The notes under the pieces were generated by a model. It was given only the letters and a program-made list of their open reading frames with translations. It did no database searches and was not told the DNA's origin. Positions 7,358-16,364 of a DNA stretch of 64,000 bases are shown one piece after another; position 1 is the first letter of the stretch, and the number at the start of each line of letters is the position of its first letter. The stretch spans positions 806,001-870,000 of the forward strand of contig CAVXDY010000003.1 of assembly GCA_963760715.1 (NCBI GenBank), in the 5' to 3' direction. A program made the position numbers and the translations under genes. This stretch comes from CAVXDY01 sp963760715 (GTDB lineage: Bacteria > Actinomycetota > Thermoleophilia > Miltoncostaeales > Miltoncostaeaceae).

Positions 7358-8856
7358 GACATCGGGGTCAGGCTCCGTCCTGCGTCGGCCGCGTACCTGA
7401 CGACGGCGTTGCGGCCCCCCGCCTTGGCGGTGTAGAGGGCCACGTCCGCGAGGCGCATCAGCTCCCGCCCATCGAGCGGCGCCGGAACGTTCGCCAGGGC
7501 GCACACGCCGGCCGAGAACGTGAGCTCCGGCATCCCCCTCAGCCGCCGCCGCTCCAGCGCGAGCCGCGTGCGCTCAACCGCACGCCACGCCTCCTCGTCG
7601 TCCCCCTCGGCCAGGATCCAGGCGAACTCCTCGCCGCCGAGCCGTCCCAGCGTGTCGCCCGACCGGGCGTGACGTCGCAGGAGGTCGGCCACCTCGACCA
7701 GCGCGCGATCGCCGGCAGGGTGCCCGTGCTCGTCGTTGACCCGCTTGAAGTGATCCAGATCGATCACGGCCAGGCTCAGCGCGCGGCCGTTGCGGCGGGC
7801 CCGGTCGACCTCGGCGGACAGGCGCGCGTGGAACTCGCGGTTGTGAGGCAGGCCGGTGAGCGGGTCGGTGGTCGCCTGCAGCCGCAGCCCCTCCATCATG
7901 CGCTGGTTCTCGGCGAAGGTGACGCCCATCCGCAGTGACACCGCCGCGAGGGCGGCGATGGCCAGGGCGATCGCCAGCGTGCCCAGTGGGCGGGCGGCGT
8001 CGAGGGCCAGGATGGCGAGCGCCGCCGTCGCCCCGAGGGCCGGACCGGCAAGCATCCCAAGGCCCGTGCGGGCGCGCTCCATGTCCGCCGAGGCGGGCAT
8101 CAGCGCCGCCGCTGCGAGCATCACCATGGCCAGCGGCCAGAGGCCGTCGAACACGGTGCCGTCCTGCCATGCGCCGGCGGCGTAGAGGGCCAGGTAGATC
8201 CCGTCCGCGACCGCCGTCAGGAGAAGGCCGCCGCCGAGCAGGAGCCACCGTCCGCCGAGGTGCCACCCGCCCACGCCCACGACCAGGCCGACCAGCCCGA
8301 CGAGTATCAGGTCGCCCATGGGGTAGGCCAGGTTGACCGCGACCGCCGCGAGCGGGCCGTCGGTGGTGGCCGCGACCGGCGCGACCACCACGGCCGCCGC
8401 GATGGCGGCCACCGCCAGCCCCACGACCAGGCCGTCCAGCCACAGAGCCACGCCCGCGCCCGACAGGCGCCCGCGCGCGAGGAACACCAGCCCCGCGTAG
8501 GTCGGCGGGTAGAACGCGAGCCAGAGGGCGTCCGCGACGGACGGCGTCGGCAGGTCGGGGATCGCCGCGTAGACGATGTCCCCCGCCGACCAGAGGGCCA
8601 TGCCGATGCCGAGCCCCAGCCACCCGAGCCGGCCGGCCGGCCGCAGGACCCCGCGCCCCAGGCAGATGAGCGCGCACGCGGCCTCGATGCCCGGGAGCGC
8701 CCAGACGGCGAACGGCGGGTTCGCCGCGGCGAGCCCCAGCACGGCCACGGTTGCCGCCAGCGCGACGAGCGCCGGCATGGCGACGCCCCGCCACGTGTGG
8801 GAACGAACGCTGGGCACCGCGCCGTCTCCGGCGGGGCTGGTTGAGGATCGCCCCAT
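7354..8856 (-). CDS. Membrane-bound diguanylate cyclase (GGDEF)
   Basis: I start this 500-residue protein at ATG 8856 (GGGGAGGA about 12 nt upstream) rather than at the far upstream ATG 9000, whose extra residues look non-coding. Residues ~20-310 contain about eight to ten membrane helices with no recognised sensor domain. Residues ~330-495 form a GGDEF domain: DPLTGLPHNREF, VIDLDHFKRVND, and the active loop RLGGEEF, preceded by RSGD, which fits an RxxD inhibitory site. It should make c-di-GMP from two GTP and be feedback-inhibited. No EAL domain is present. Its stop codon comes from the tip of the MITE-like element, so the last residues may have changed. It is divergent from the YihY gene. 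Confidence 0.88.
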   Translation of the reverse strand: MGRSSTSPAGDGAVPSVRSHTWRGVAMPALVALAATVAVLGLAAANPPFAVWALPGIEAACALICLGRGVLRPAGRLGWLGLGIGMALWSAGDIVYAAIPDLPTPSVADALWLAFYPPTYAGLVFLARGRLSGAGVALWLDGLVVGLAVAAIAAAVVVAPVAATTDGPLAAVAVNLAYPMGDLILVGLVGLVVGVGGWHLGGRWLLLGGGLLLTAVADGIYLALYAAGAWQDGTVFDGLWPLAMVMLAAAALMPASADMERARTGLGMLAGPALGATAALAILALDAARPLGTLAIALAIAALAAVSLRMGVTFAENQRMMEGLRLQATTDPLTGLPHNREFHARLSAEVDRARRNGRALSLAVIDLDHFKRVNDEHGHPAGDRALVEVADLLRRHARSGDTLGRLGGEEFAWILAEGDDEEAWRAVERTRLALERRRLRGMPELTFSAGVCALANVPAPLDGRELMRLADVALYTAKAGGRNAVVRYAADAGRSLTPMS

Positions 8857-8998
8857 GCACGATGGATCGGTCCTCCCCCATGCCGTCTTGAGCACGGGGG
8901 TCGCGGCGCGATACGCCACCGTCGCCTTCTGGACGAGGACTGAGGAGCGGGCCGCGCGAGGCGTGCGCGCCGTGTGCGCCGGCCCATAGGATCGGCCC

Positions 8999-9829
8999 AT
9001 GGCTGCGAGCTCGGCGGCTCACCTGAAGTCGATCGCCGCGAGGCTTCCCGAGCGCCTCCGCGAGCACAACCTCACCCTGGTGGCGGCCGGCGTCGCGTTC
9101 TACGCGTTCCTTGCCCTGGTGCCGATGCTCATCGCGTTCGTCTCGATCTACGGGCTCGTGTCCAGCCCGGAGGACGTCACGCGCCAGGTCCAGGACCTGG
9201 GCGGGTCGCTGCCGGCCGAGGTCCAGGACTTCCTCGTGTTTCAGCTCACGTCGATCGTCAACGCCAGCAGCTCGGGCGTGTCGATCACGGCGGTGATCGC
9301 CATCCTCCTCGCGCTGTGGAGCGCGTCGGGCGGCATGGCGGCGCTGATCACCGGCATCCACGTCGCGCGCGAGCGGGACGAGCCGAAGGGGTTCGTCGTC
9401 AAGAAGGGCAAGGCGCTGGTCCTGACGCTCGGCGCGATCGTGTTCATCGGCATCGTGATCTTCCTGGTCGCCGCCGTTCCCCCGCTGCTGAACGACTCCG
9501 GGCTCGGAGATGCCGGGCGCGTCGCGTTCGATGTCCTGCGCTGGCCGATCCTCGCGGTGCTCATGATCGCCGGCGTCGGCCTGCTCTACCGCTTCTCGGT
9601 CAGGGAAAGCGCTCGCGGCTGGCTCGGCTTCGTCACCAAGGGGGCCGTGGTGGGCACGGTGGGATGGTTGGTCGTGTCGGCCCTGTTCGCCGTCTACACG
9701 GCGAGCTTCGCGAGCTATGGCAAGACGTACGGCGCGCTCGCGTCGATCGTGGTGGTGCTGCTCTGGCTGTGGCTGAGCTGTCTCGTCGTGCTGGTCGGGG
9801 CGGAGGTTGACGGAGCCGACGAGGGCTGA
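8999..9829 (+). CDS. YihY/BrkB-family (UPF0761) integral membrane protein
   Basis: The protein has 276 residues and starts at ATG 8999. After ~25 N-terminal residues it shows FYAFLALVPMLIAFVSIYGLV, the hallmark of this family (first helix with a LVPML-type motif), and about six membrane helices, including a final VVVLLWLWLSCLVVLVGAEV segment. That WLWLSC...GAE pattern is also characteristic. The family is widespread but its transport or envelope role is not established. It ends in a short acidic tail. It is transcribed away from the diguanylate cyclase, with a ~140-base shared upstream region. Confidence 0.88.
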   Translation: MAASSAAHLKSIAARLPERLREHNLTLVAAGVAFYAFLALVPMLIAFVSIYGLVSSPEDVTRQVQDLGGSLPAEVQDFLVFQLTSIVNASSSGVSITAVIAILLALWSASGGMAALITGIHVARERDEPKGFVVKKGKALVLTLGAIVFIGIVIFLVAAVPPLLNDSGLGDAGRVAFDVLRWPILAVLMIAGVGLLYRFSVRESARGWLGFVTKGAVVGTVGWLVVSALFAVYTASFASYGKTYGALASIVVVLLWLWLSCLVVLVGAEVDGADEG

Positions 9830-9892
9830 CGACCGCGCGCCGACGGCAGGGTCGCGGCCAGGCGGACCCGCTTGCGCACGCGACGCACCCTG

Positions 9893-12739
9893 ATGGATGC
9901 TCCCGGCGCGCGAGGCTCGTCCGGGGACGCCGGAGGCGGGGTGGAGGGGACAACAGACAACCCGGCGCTTGAGACGATCGAGGACCGGTCGTCGCCCCCT
10001 GCGTCGGTCGCGTTCGACCACGCGTCGATCGGCGGCTTCGTGATCGAGGGCGAGGCCGGCCGGGGCGGGATGGGCGTCGTCTACCGCGCACGCGAGCCGA
10101 GCCTCGACCGCCGGGTCGCGGTGAAGATCATGGCACCGGGGCTGTCGTCCGACGCCCGCTTCCGACGGTTCTTCGCGGAGGAGTCGCGGCGGGCCGCGGC
10201 GCTCGAGCACCCGAACGTCCTGCCCGTGTACCGCAGCGGCGAGGAGGCGGGCCGGCTCTACATCGCGATGCGGTTCGTGGAGGACGGCAGCCTCCAGGAC
10301 CTCATCGAGCGCCGCGGGCTGCTGCCGCTCGGTATGACCGTCCGGATCGTCGGGCGCGTGGCCGACGCGCTCGACGCCGCCCACGGCCACGGTCTCGTCC
10401 ACCGCGACGTCAAGCCGGGGAACATCCTCGTGGCCGACCCGGGGGGCGGTGAGGAGCAGGTCTACCTCAGCGACTTCGGGCTGGCGATGCCCGTGGAGCA
10501 GGCCCGCCGCGCCGGGGGGACCGGGGGCACTCCGGGATACCTGTCGCCCGAGCAGCTTGCGGGAGGCGCGGTCGGCCCGTGGACCGACGTGTACGCGCTC
10601 GGGTGCGTGCTCCTCTCCGCGCTGACCGGGCGGCCGCCGTCGCGGGCCCGCCTCGCAGCGCACGGCGGGGCGGCGGCACCCGACCTGGCGGGCCTCCCCG
10701 CGGGCCTCTCGGCGGTCGTCGCCCGCGCGACGGCCCCGCGTCCCGAGGACCGCTACGAGTCGGCCGGCGCGCTCGCGCGGGCCGCCGCCGCCGCTCGCCG
10801 GGACGTCGTGCTCGTGCATCATGCGGACGACCGCGCCGCGGCCGGCCGGCTGGAGGAGCGGCTGCGCGCGCAGGGCGTCAACGCGCGCGTCTCGGACGGC
10901 GCCGGCGACGACCTCGCCACCGCGCGCGCCTGCCTCGTCTTCGTCGGCCGCGCCGGGCTCGACAGGTGGGCGCGCGACGCGCTGTCGGCCGCGCGCGCGG
11001 TGACCGCGACCGACCCCGCGTTCGTGCTGGGCGCGGTGCTGCTACCGGGAGCCCCGGATCTGCTCGAGCCCGCCCTCGCCGCCCTCGCGAGCCGGCCCGT
11101 GATCGACCTGCGCGCCGATCCCGACGACCCCCACGCCATCCCCGACCTGCTGCGGCTGCTCGGGGCGGCTCCGACCCCACTCGCGCCCGGGGCGGTCGCC
11201 GGCTGCCCCTACCGGGGCCTCGCGGCGTTCGGCGAGGACGACGCGGCGCTGTTCGTCGGGCGCGAGCGCGAGACGGCGATCCTGGTCGAGAAGCTGCGGG
11301 GGGCTCGCTTCCTCGCGGTCCTGGGCGCCTCGGGCAGCGGCAAGAGCTCGCTGATCCGGGCGGGCCTCCTGCCGGCCCTGCGCGCCGAGGACCCGCTGAC
11401 CGCCGTGTGCACGCTGACGCCCGGCAGGAGCCCCGCCGCGTCGCTGGCCGCCGCGCTCGCGCCGGTGCTCGGGGCCCGCGCGCCGTCGGCGGCCGACGTG
11501 CTGGACGACCCGCGGACGCTCGACCGGGCCGGGGAGCGCGCCGCGGCCGCGCCGGACGCGCCCCGCCGACTGCTCGTGGTCGTCGACCAGTTCGAGGAGG
11601 TCTTCTCCCTGGCGGCGAACATCCGCGAGCGACGCGCATTCATCGAGGCGCTCGTCCACGCCGCCACGGTGCCCGGCGGGCACGTCGTCGTCGTGCTCGC
11701 GATGCGGTCGGACTTCTACGCACGCTGCGCCGAGCATTCCGAGCTGCGGGCCATGGTGGCCGACCGGCAGTTCCTCGTCGGCCCCCTGGGACCCCGCGGC
11801 CTCCAGCGCGCCATCGAGGAGCCCGCGGCCGCCGCGGGCCTGACCCTGGAGGACGGGCTGACGCGGCGCATCGTCGCCGACGTCGCCCCGCAGCCCGGCG
11901 CCCTGCCGCTGATGGAGCACCTCCTTCTCGAGCTCTGGGAGCGGCGGCGGGGCGCGTTCCTGACACTCCAGGCCTACGAGGAGTGCGGGGGCGTGGGCGG
12001 CGCGGTCGCCCGGCGGGCCAACGAGGTGTACGAAGGCCTCACGCCGCGGCAGCGCGCGATCGCCCGGCGTGTCCTGCTCCGGCTCACGCAGCCCGGCGAG
12101 GGCGTGGAGGACACGCGCCGGCGCGCCGAGGTCGCGGAGCTGGCCACGTCGCCGGACGAGCAGGCGGAGGTGGACGAGATCCTCGAGGCGATGTCCGCCG
12201 CGCGACTCGTGACGCTGACGACGGATCCTGCCACCGGCGCCCCCGCCGCCGAGGTCACGCACGAGGCCCTCATCCGGGGCTGGCCCGAGCTGCGCGCCTG
12301 GATCGAGGAGGACCGGGAGCAGCTGCGGCTGCACCGCCGGCTGACGGACGCGGCCGGCGAGTGGGAGGCCTCGGGCCGGGACGACGCGCTGCTCTACCGG
12401 GGATCGCGGCTCGACGCCTGGACCGGCCGCCCGGCGGGGGACCTGAACGACCGCGAGCGGGCGTTCCTCGACGAGAGCCGCGGTCGCGAGCGCCGGGAGC
12501 AGGCGGCCCGGCGGCGGCGCCTGCGGCTGACGGTGGGCGCGCTGATCGGGGGTGTCGTGGTGCTGGCCGTCCTCGCGGCGGTGGCGCTCGTCTCCCGAGA
12601 CCAGGCCAAGCGCGAGGCCACGGCGGCGCGCAGCGAGGCGGGCCGGGCGCTCGCGGCCCAGTCGCGGCTCGCCGCGTTCGACCGGCGGCGACCCCTTCAC
12701 GCTCGCGCAGCGGTCGCTCGCCGAGGCGCCGACCGATGA
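9893..12739 (+). CDS. Ser/Thr kinase - TIR-like - STAND NTPase (N-terminal part of a frameshifted WD-repeat protein)
   Basis: I use ATG 9893 rather than TTG 9872. Residues ~45-300 are a Hanks-type kinase: GEAGRGGMGVVYRA glycine loop, VAVKIM lysine, HRDVKPGNIL near residue 169, DFGLA and GTPGYLSPEQ. All catalytic residues are present. Residues ~302-425 resemble a TIR fold (VVLVHHADD, CLVFVGRAGLDRW, GAVLLPGAPDLL), but the usual catalytic Glu position is not an acid-bearing SxxxxxE. Residues ~440-850 are an nSTAND module: CPYRGLAAFGEDDAALFVGR, Walker A GASGSGKSS (~478), Walker B VVVDQFEE (~560). A membrane helix is at ~880-900. The frame is lost near 12690, and the propeller domain continues in the next frame. 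Confidence 0.85.
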   Translation: MDAPGARGSSGDAGGGVEGTTDNPALETIEDRSSPPASVAFDHASIGGFVIEGEAGRGGMGVVYRAREPSLDRRVAVKIMAPGLSSDARFRRFFAEESRRAAALEHPNVLPVYRSGEEAGRLYIAMRFVEDGSLQDLIERRGLLPLGMTVRIVGRVADALDAAHGHGLVHRDVKPGNILVADPGGGEEQVYLSDFGLAMPVEQARRAGGTGGTPGYLSPEQLAGGAVGPWTDVYALGCVLLSALTGRPPSRARLAAHGGAAAPDLAGLPAGLSAVVARATAPRPEDRYESAGALARAAAAARRDVVLVHHADDRAAAGRLEERLRAQGVNARVSDGAGDDLATARACLVFVGRAGLDRWARDALSAARAVTATDPAFVLGAVLLPGAPDLLEPALAALASRPVIDLRADPDDPHAIPDLLRLLGAAPTPLAPGAVAGCPYRGLAAFGEDDAALFVGRERETAILVEKLRGARFLAVLGASGSGKSSLIRAGLLPALRAEDPLTAVCTLTPGRSPAASLAAALAPVLGARAPSAADVLDDPRTLDRAGERAAAAPDAPRRLLVVVDQFEEVFSLAANIRERRAFIEALVHAATVPGGHVVVVLAMRSDFYARCAEHSELRAMVADRQFLVGPLGPRGLQRAIEEPAAAAGLTLEDGLTRRIVADVAPQPGALPLMEHLLLELWERRRGAFLTLQAYEECGGVGGAVARRANEVYEGLTPRQRAIARRVLLRLTQPGEGVEDTRRRAEVAELATSPDEQAEVDEILEAMSAARLVTLTTDPATGAPAAEVTHEALIRGWPELRAWIEEDREQLRLHRRLTDAAGEWEASGRDDALLYRGSRLDAWTGRPAGDLNDRERAFLDESRGRERREQAARRRRLRLTVGALIGGVVVLAVLAAVALVSRDQAKREATAARSEAGRALAAQSRLAAFDRRRPLHARAAVARRGADR

Positions 12740-14573
12740 GGGCGCCGAGGCGCTGCGGCTCGCCTCTCAGCAGCCGCTGCGGCGGTCGATCCCCACCGGC
12801 CACGGCCGTCTGTGGGCCGTCACCGCGCTGTCCGGCGGCCGGATCGTGACGGGCAGCGAGAGCGGCGAGCTGCAGGTGTGGGACCCCTCGGCACCCGCGG
12901 CCCCGCTGGCCTCGGTGGCGACCGGTCACGCGTCGGTCTACGCCCTGCTGGAGCTGCCGGGCGGCCGGATCCTGAGCGGCAACGACGACGGAACGCTCGA
13001 GGTCCGGGGCCCCGCTCTGGGCCCTCCGCTCGCGTCCGTCCAGACGGGGCACGGCTCCCTCTACGCGGCGGCGCTCCTGCCGGGCGACCGGGTCGCGATC
13101 GGCAGCGGCGACGGCTGGGTCCAGGTGCGCGATCTCGGCGACCTGCAGCAGCCCTCCGAGGGCTTCCCGACCGGCCACGAGGCGGTCGACGCGCTCGCGG
13201 TGCTCCCCGGGGGCCTCCTGGCCGTCGGCAGCGACGACGGCTGGCTGCAGATCTTCGATCCGGCGCGGCCGTCCCGCCCGGTCGCCGCCGCCGACACCGG
13301 GCACGGCGCCGTCTACTCCATCGAGCCGCTGCCCGGCGGACGGCTCGCGACGAGCGGCGACGCCGGGTGGGTCGACGTCTGGCGGGCCGGGCCGCCGCTG
13401 GCGCCGCTCGGGTCGGGCGAGACCGGGGACGGAACGGCCTGGAGCATCACCGCCCTGGACGGGGGCCGGCTCGCCCTGGCCTCAGACGACTCGACGCTCG
13501 AGGTGCGGTCCGTCAGCCGGCCCGAGCGGGTGCTCGAGCGCATCCCGACCGATCACGGCCCGCTCCTCAAGGTCGTCTCGCCGGCGCCCGGGGAGGTGGT
13601 CACCGGAAGCGACGGCGGCCAGCTCGAGGTCTGGGATCTGGAGCACGCGCAGCCGCGGCTCGTGTCGGAGCCGGTGAAGGAGCTCGTCACTCTGGGGATC
13701 ATGGCCGGAGGGCGCATGGCGATCGCCGGCGCGAGGCGGCTGAGCGTCCTGGCAAGCGAGGACCCACCCCGCCGGCTCGTCACGCTCACGACCGGTCTCG
13801 CGAAGACGAACGCGCTCGCGGTCCTGCCCGGGGGACGGGTCGCACTGCTCGGCGAGGACCGCCTGCAGATCTGGGATCCCCTGCGTCGCGCCCGTCCGCT
13901 TGCCACCGGCTCCGCGGGGACGACGACGGGGATGGCCCTCGCCGCGCTGGAGGGGGGTCGCCTCGCGTCGGCCGATGCCGAGGGCGAGGTCGCCATCTGG
14001 AACCCTGCGCACCTCGACCGCGCCGTCGCGCGATGGGACTCGCGGCATGGACGCGTGTGGGGGATCCTCCCCCTCCCCGCGGGACGGTTCGCGACGATGA
14101 GCGAGGACGGGGCGCTCACGGTCTGGGACCCGGCGCGGCCCGGCCGGCCCGAGCGCACGTTCGAGACCGGCCACGGCCCGCTGTTCGCCGCCGCGACGCT
14201 GGCGGACGGCCGGATCGTGACCGCCAGCGGCGCCGGCATCCTGAAGATCTGGGACCCGGGCCACCCGGGGCGGGCCGTCGCCTCGTGGGACACGGGCCAC
14301 GGCACGGTCTACGCCCTCGCGGCGCTGAGGGACGGCCGGATCGTCACGGGGAGCACCGACGGCCAGATCCAGGTCTGGGACCCCGCCCGCACCGCGCGCC
14401 CGCTCGCCTCGATCGCCACCGCCCACGGAGCGATCGAGGAGGTGGCCGTCCTGGCGGACGGCCGGGTCGTGACCGGGAGCGGCGACGGCCACCTCGAGAT
14501 CCGCGATCCGAGCGCCTTCCTCAGCCGGGGCCAGGCGCGGGCCATCGCCGCAGACTGGCCTCTCACCGACTAG
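12690..14573 (+). CDS. 14-blade WD40-like beta-propeller (C-terminal part of the frameshifted STAND protein)
   Basis: This frame has no own start. It takes over with DPFTLAQRSLAEAPTDEG, the helical segment that in this family directly follows the ALAAQSRLA stretch ending the upstream frame, so a one-base insertion near 12680-12695 separates two parts of one protein. I count 14 tandem blades of ~42 residues, most opening with T-G-H-G-x-[LV]-[YWF] and ending with G-x-[LI]-x-[VI]-W-D-P. Blades 8-10 are the most degenerate. Fourteen blades suggest two seven-bladed propellers. The domain probably senses a ligand or partner and controls the STAND ATPase and kinase. Joined length would be about 1,560 residues. 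Confidence 0.8.
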   Translation, partial: DPFTLAQRSLAEAPTDEGAEALRLASQQPLRRSIPTGHGRLWAVTALSGGRIVTGSESGELQVWDPSAPAAPLASVATGHASVYALLELPGGRILSGNDDGTLEVRGPALGPPLASVQTGHGSLYAAALLPGDRVAIGSGDGWVQVRDLGDLQQPSEGFPTGHEAVDALAVLPGGLLAVGSDDGWLQIFDPARPSRPVAAADTGHGAVYSIEPLPGGRLATSGDAGWVDVWRAGPPLAPLGSGETGDGTAWSITALDGGRLALASDDSTLEVRSVSRPERVLERIPTDHGPLLKVVSPAPGEVVTGSDGGQLEVWDLEHAQPRLVSEPVKELVTLGIMAGGRMAIAGARRLSVLASEDPPRRLVTLTTGLAKTNALAVLPGGRVALLGEDRLQIWDPLRRARPLATGSAGTTTGMALAALEGGRLASADAEGEVAIWNPAHLDRAVARWDSRHGRVWGILPLPAGRFATMSEDGALTVWDPARPGRPERTFETGHGPLFAAATLADGRIVTASGAGILKIWDPGHPGRAVASWDTGHGTVYALAALRDGRIVTGSTDGQIQVWDPARTARPLASIATAHGAIEEVAVLADGRVVTGSGDGHLEIRDPSAFLSRGQARAIAADWPLTD

Positions 14574-14669
14574 CCGATGCCGGAGCCCCGCCTCGGGCGC
14601 CCACGGATCAGCTCCGGCTAGCGGCGCTTGAACTGCGGGTACACGGCAGGGACCGCGACCATCAACCCG

Positions 14670-15437
14670 TCAGTACCTCGCCGGCACACGTCGAGAGGGA
14701 TACTCGGGGTCCCGGTAGTCGCCACGGTCCTGACGTGCCGGGAGTGCGACGCGCGTGCGCGGCGCGGACTCGTAGGGGATCTGCGCCAGCAGGTGGCTGA
14801 TGACGTTGAGCCGGGCGCGCCTCTTGTCGTTGGAGTCGGCGACGTGCCAGGGGGCGAAGTCGGTGTCGGTGGCGGTGAACATGTCGTCGCGGGCCCGCGA
14901 GTAGTCGTACCACCGGCTGTAGGACTTGAGGTCCATCGACGACAGCTTCCAGACCTTGCGGCCGTCGTCGATGCGGGCCTCCAGCCGCCGGGTCTGCTCC
15001 TCCTGGCCCACCTCCAGCCAGTACTTGATCAGGATGATCCCCGAGTCGACCATCGCCCGCTCGACCATCGGCGCCATCCGCAGAAAGCGCTCCACCTCGT
15101 CGGCGGAGCAGAAGCCCATCACCCGCTCGATGCCGGCGCGGTTGTACCAACTGCGGTCGAAGATGACGACCTCTCCGGCGGCCGGGAAGTGCGGCAGGTA
15201 GCGCTGGACGTACATCTGGCTCTTCTCGCGCTCTGTCGGCGCCGGGAGCGCGACGACCCGGAAGATGCGCGGGCTCACCCGTTCGGTGATCCGTTTGATG
15301 ACCCCGCCCTTGCCGGCACCGTCGCGACCCTCGAACACGACGCAGATCTTGAGCCCCTTGAAGACGACCCAGTCCTGGAGCCGAACCAGCTCGGCCTGCA
15401 GGCGCGCCAGTTCCCTCTCGTACTCCTTGCGTTTCAT
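14670..15437 (-). CDS. ppk2: Polyphosphate kinase 2 (PPK2 family)
   Basis: The protein has 255 residues, starting at ATG 15437, which overlaps the stop of the upstream gene (ATGA). Signatures are YERELARLQAELVRLQDWV at the N-terminus, Walker A FEGRDGAGKGG, FDRSWYNRAGIERVMG (Walker-B region), the lid RRLEARIDDGRKVWKLSSMD and FAPWHVADSNDKRRARLNVI. This is the single-domain class that phosphorylates nucleoside di- or monophosphates with polyphosphate in the cytoplasm. The length fits the one-domain class. Coupling to an exported lipoprotein-like gene upstream is unusual. Confidence 0.93.
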   Translation of the reverse strand: MKRKEYERELARLQAELVRLQDWVVFKGLKICVVFEGRDGAGKGGVIKRITERVSPRIFRVVALPAPTEREKSQMYVQRYLPHFPAAGEVVIFDRSWYNRAGIERVMGFCSADEVERFLRMAPMVERAMVDSGIILIKYWLEVGQEEQTRRLEARIDDGRKVWKLSSMDLKSYSRWYDYSRARDDMFTATDTDFAPWHVADSNDKRRARLNVISHLLAQIPYESAPRTRVALPARQDRGDYRDPEYPSRRVPARY

Positions 15438-16096
15438 CCTGGAGATGACCTGCCCCCGCCACGTCGGCCACGAACGTACCAGGCCAGCCCTACCGCGCCG
15501 CCACCCAGGCATGCGCCAATCAGTCCCCAGACCCATCCCGGCACGCTCTCCGAATCCGCGGACTGTGAATCGGCGGTTGCGGCCGCCGCACCCGCAGCGG
15601 CCCCCGCGGCCGCCGGCGCGGCTCGGCTCGACGGGGTGGTCGTCGTGGTCGTCACCGTGTCGGCCTGGACGACCGTGACCGTCTGCGCTGGAGCGGTCAC
15701 CGTCGTGGGCGGCGCCGTGACCGTCTGGGCTGGGGCGGTCACTGTCGTCGCCGGTCCCGGGACCGTCGTGGTGACGGTCGTCTGGGGAGTCGAAACCGTC
15801 GTCGGACTGGACGGCGCGCCGGCGACGGTTTGGGAGGGCGGCGTCTCGGTCCGAGCCGGCAGCGTGACCGGAGAGGTCGAGGCGGGGCTCGAAGAAGGCG
15901 CGGTGACTCCTTCCGTCCTGGTACCGGTGAGGCTGCCGGCCACACTGCCGGCCCCGCCGGAACCGCAGCCGGCCAGGCCGCTGCAGGAGCCCAGAACCAC
16001 CAGCGCCAGCGCCGTCGCGGCACCGCGCCGCACCCGGAGCGCATCCCCCCACCGGGTGATGCCCGGGGCCACGTCCCGAAGCGAGGAGTCAGCCAC
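15434..16096 (-). CDS. Lipoprotein-like exported protein with Thr/Val-rich repeats and C-terminal membrane helix
   Basis: The start is GTG 16096, with GAGGA 6 nt upstream, giving 220 residues. A hydrophobic signal (ATALALVVLGSCSGLAGCG) contains lipobox-like cysteines (GSC, AGC). The middle is a low-complexity linker with short repeats (TVTAPAQTVTAP, PTTVTAPAQTVTVV). The C-terminus has a Gly-rich membrane segment (VWGLIGACLGGGAVGLAWYV) followed by an Arg/Gly tail. This looks like a surface stalk anchored at both ends or at the C-terminus. The family is not recognised. It is coupled to ppk2 by ATGA. Confidence 0.65.
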   Translation of the reverse strand: MADSSLRDVAPGITRWGDALRVRRGAATALALVVLGSCSGLAGCGSGGAGSVAGSLTGTRTEGVTAPSSSPASTSPVTLPARTETPPSQTVAGAPSSPTTVSTPQTTVTTTVPGPATTVTAPAQTVTAPPTTVTAPAQTVTVVQADTVTTTTTTPSSRAAPAAAGAAAGAAAATADSQSADSESVPGWVWGLIGACLGGGAVGLAWYVRGRRGGGRSSPG

Positions 16097-16364
16097 GCTC
16101 GTCCTCGGCAGTGACACATCCCGTCCTCTGCGGTCTGGCGGGGATCGGGTCCGTCCGGCACAGTGCGCCTCCGTACCGGGACGAGACGGGATGCGGGTCA
16201 CGTGATCGATGCCCTTCGATGGTCATCTCACGATCAGGATCGCGCGATCGGCGCACGCCCGCATGGTCCCCAAGGGATGAAGCGGTGCACCACCGCATCC
16301 GCTGGAGTGAGAACGGCTGAGGTGCGCGCACCAGCATCCGCGAACGATGCAGGAGGCAGTCCCG

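Noticed and set aside
7574..10822. Very long leftward open frame (about 1,080 codons)
   Set aside because: It lies antisense to well-supported genes and its translation is Arg/Pro/Gly-rich without motifs; high third-position GC creates such shadows. The same applies to 300-1862, 11042-12700, 13482-14492 and 17943-20711 on the minus strand.
10798..11170. Active TIR NADase inside the STAND protein
   Set aside because: The fold-like pattern is there but the catalytic Glu position is not acidic in the expected context.
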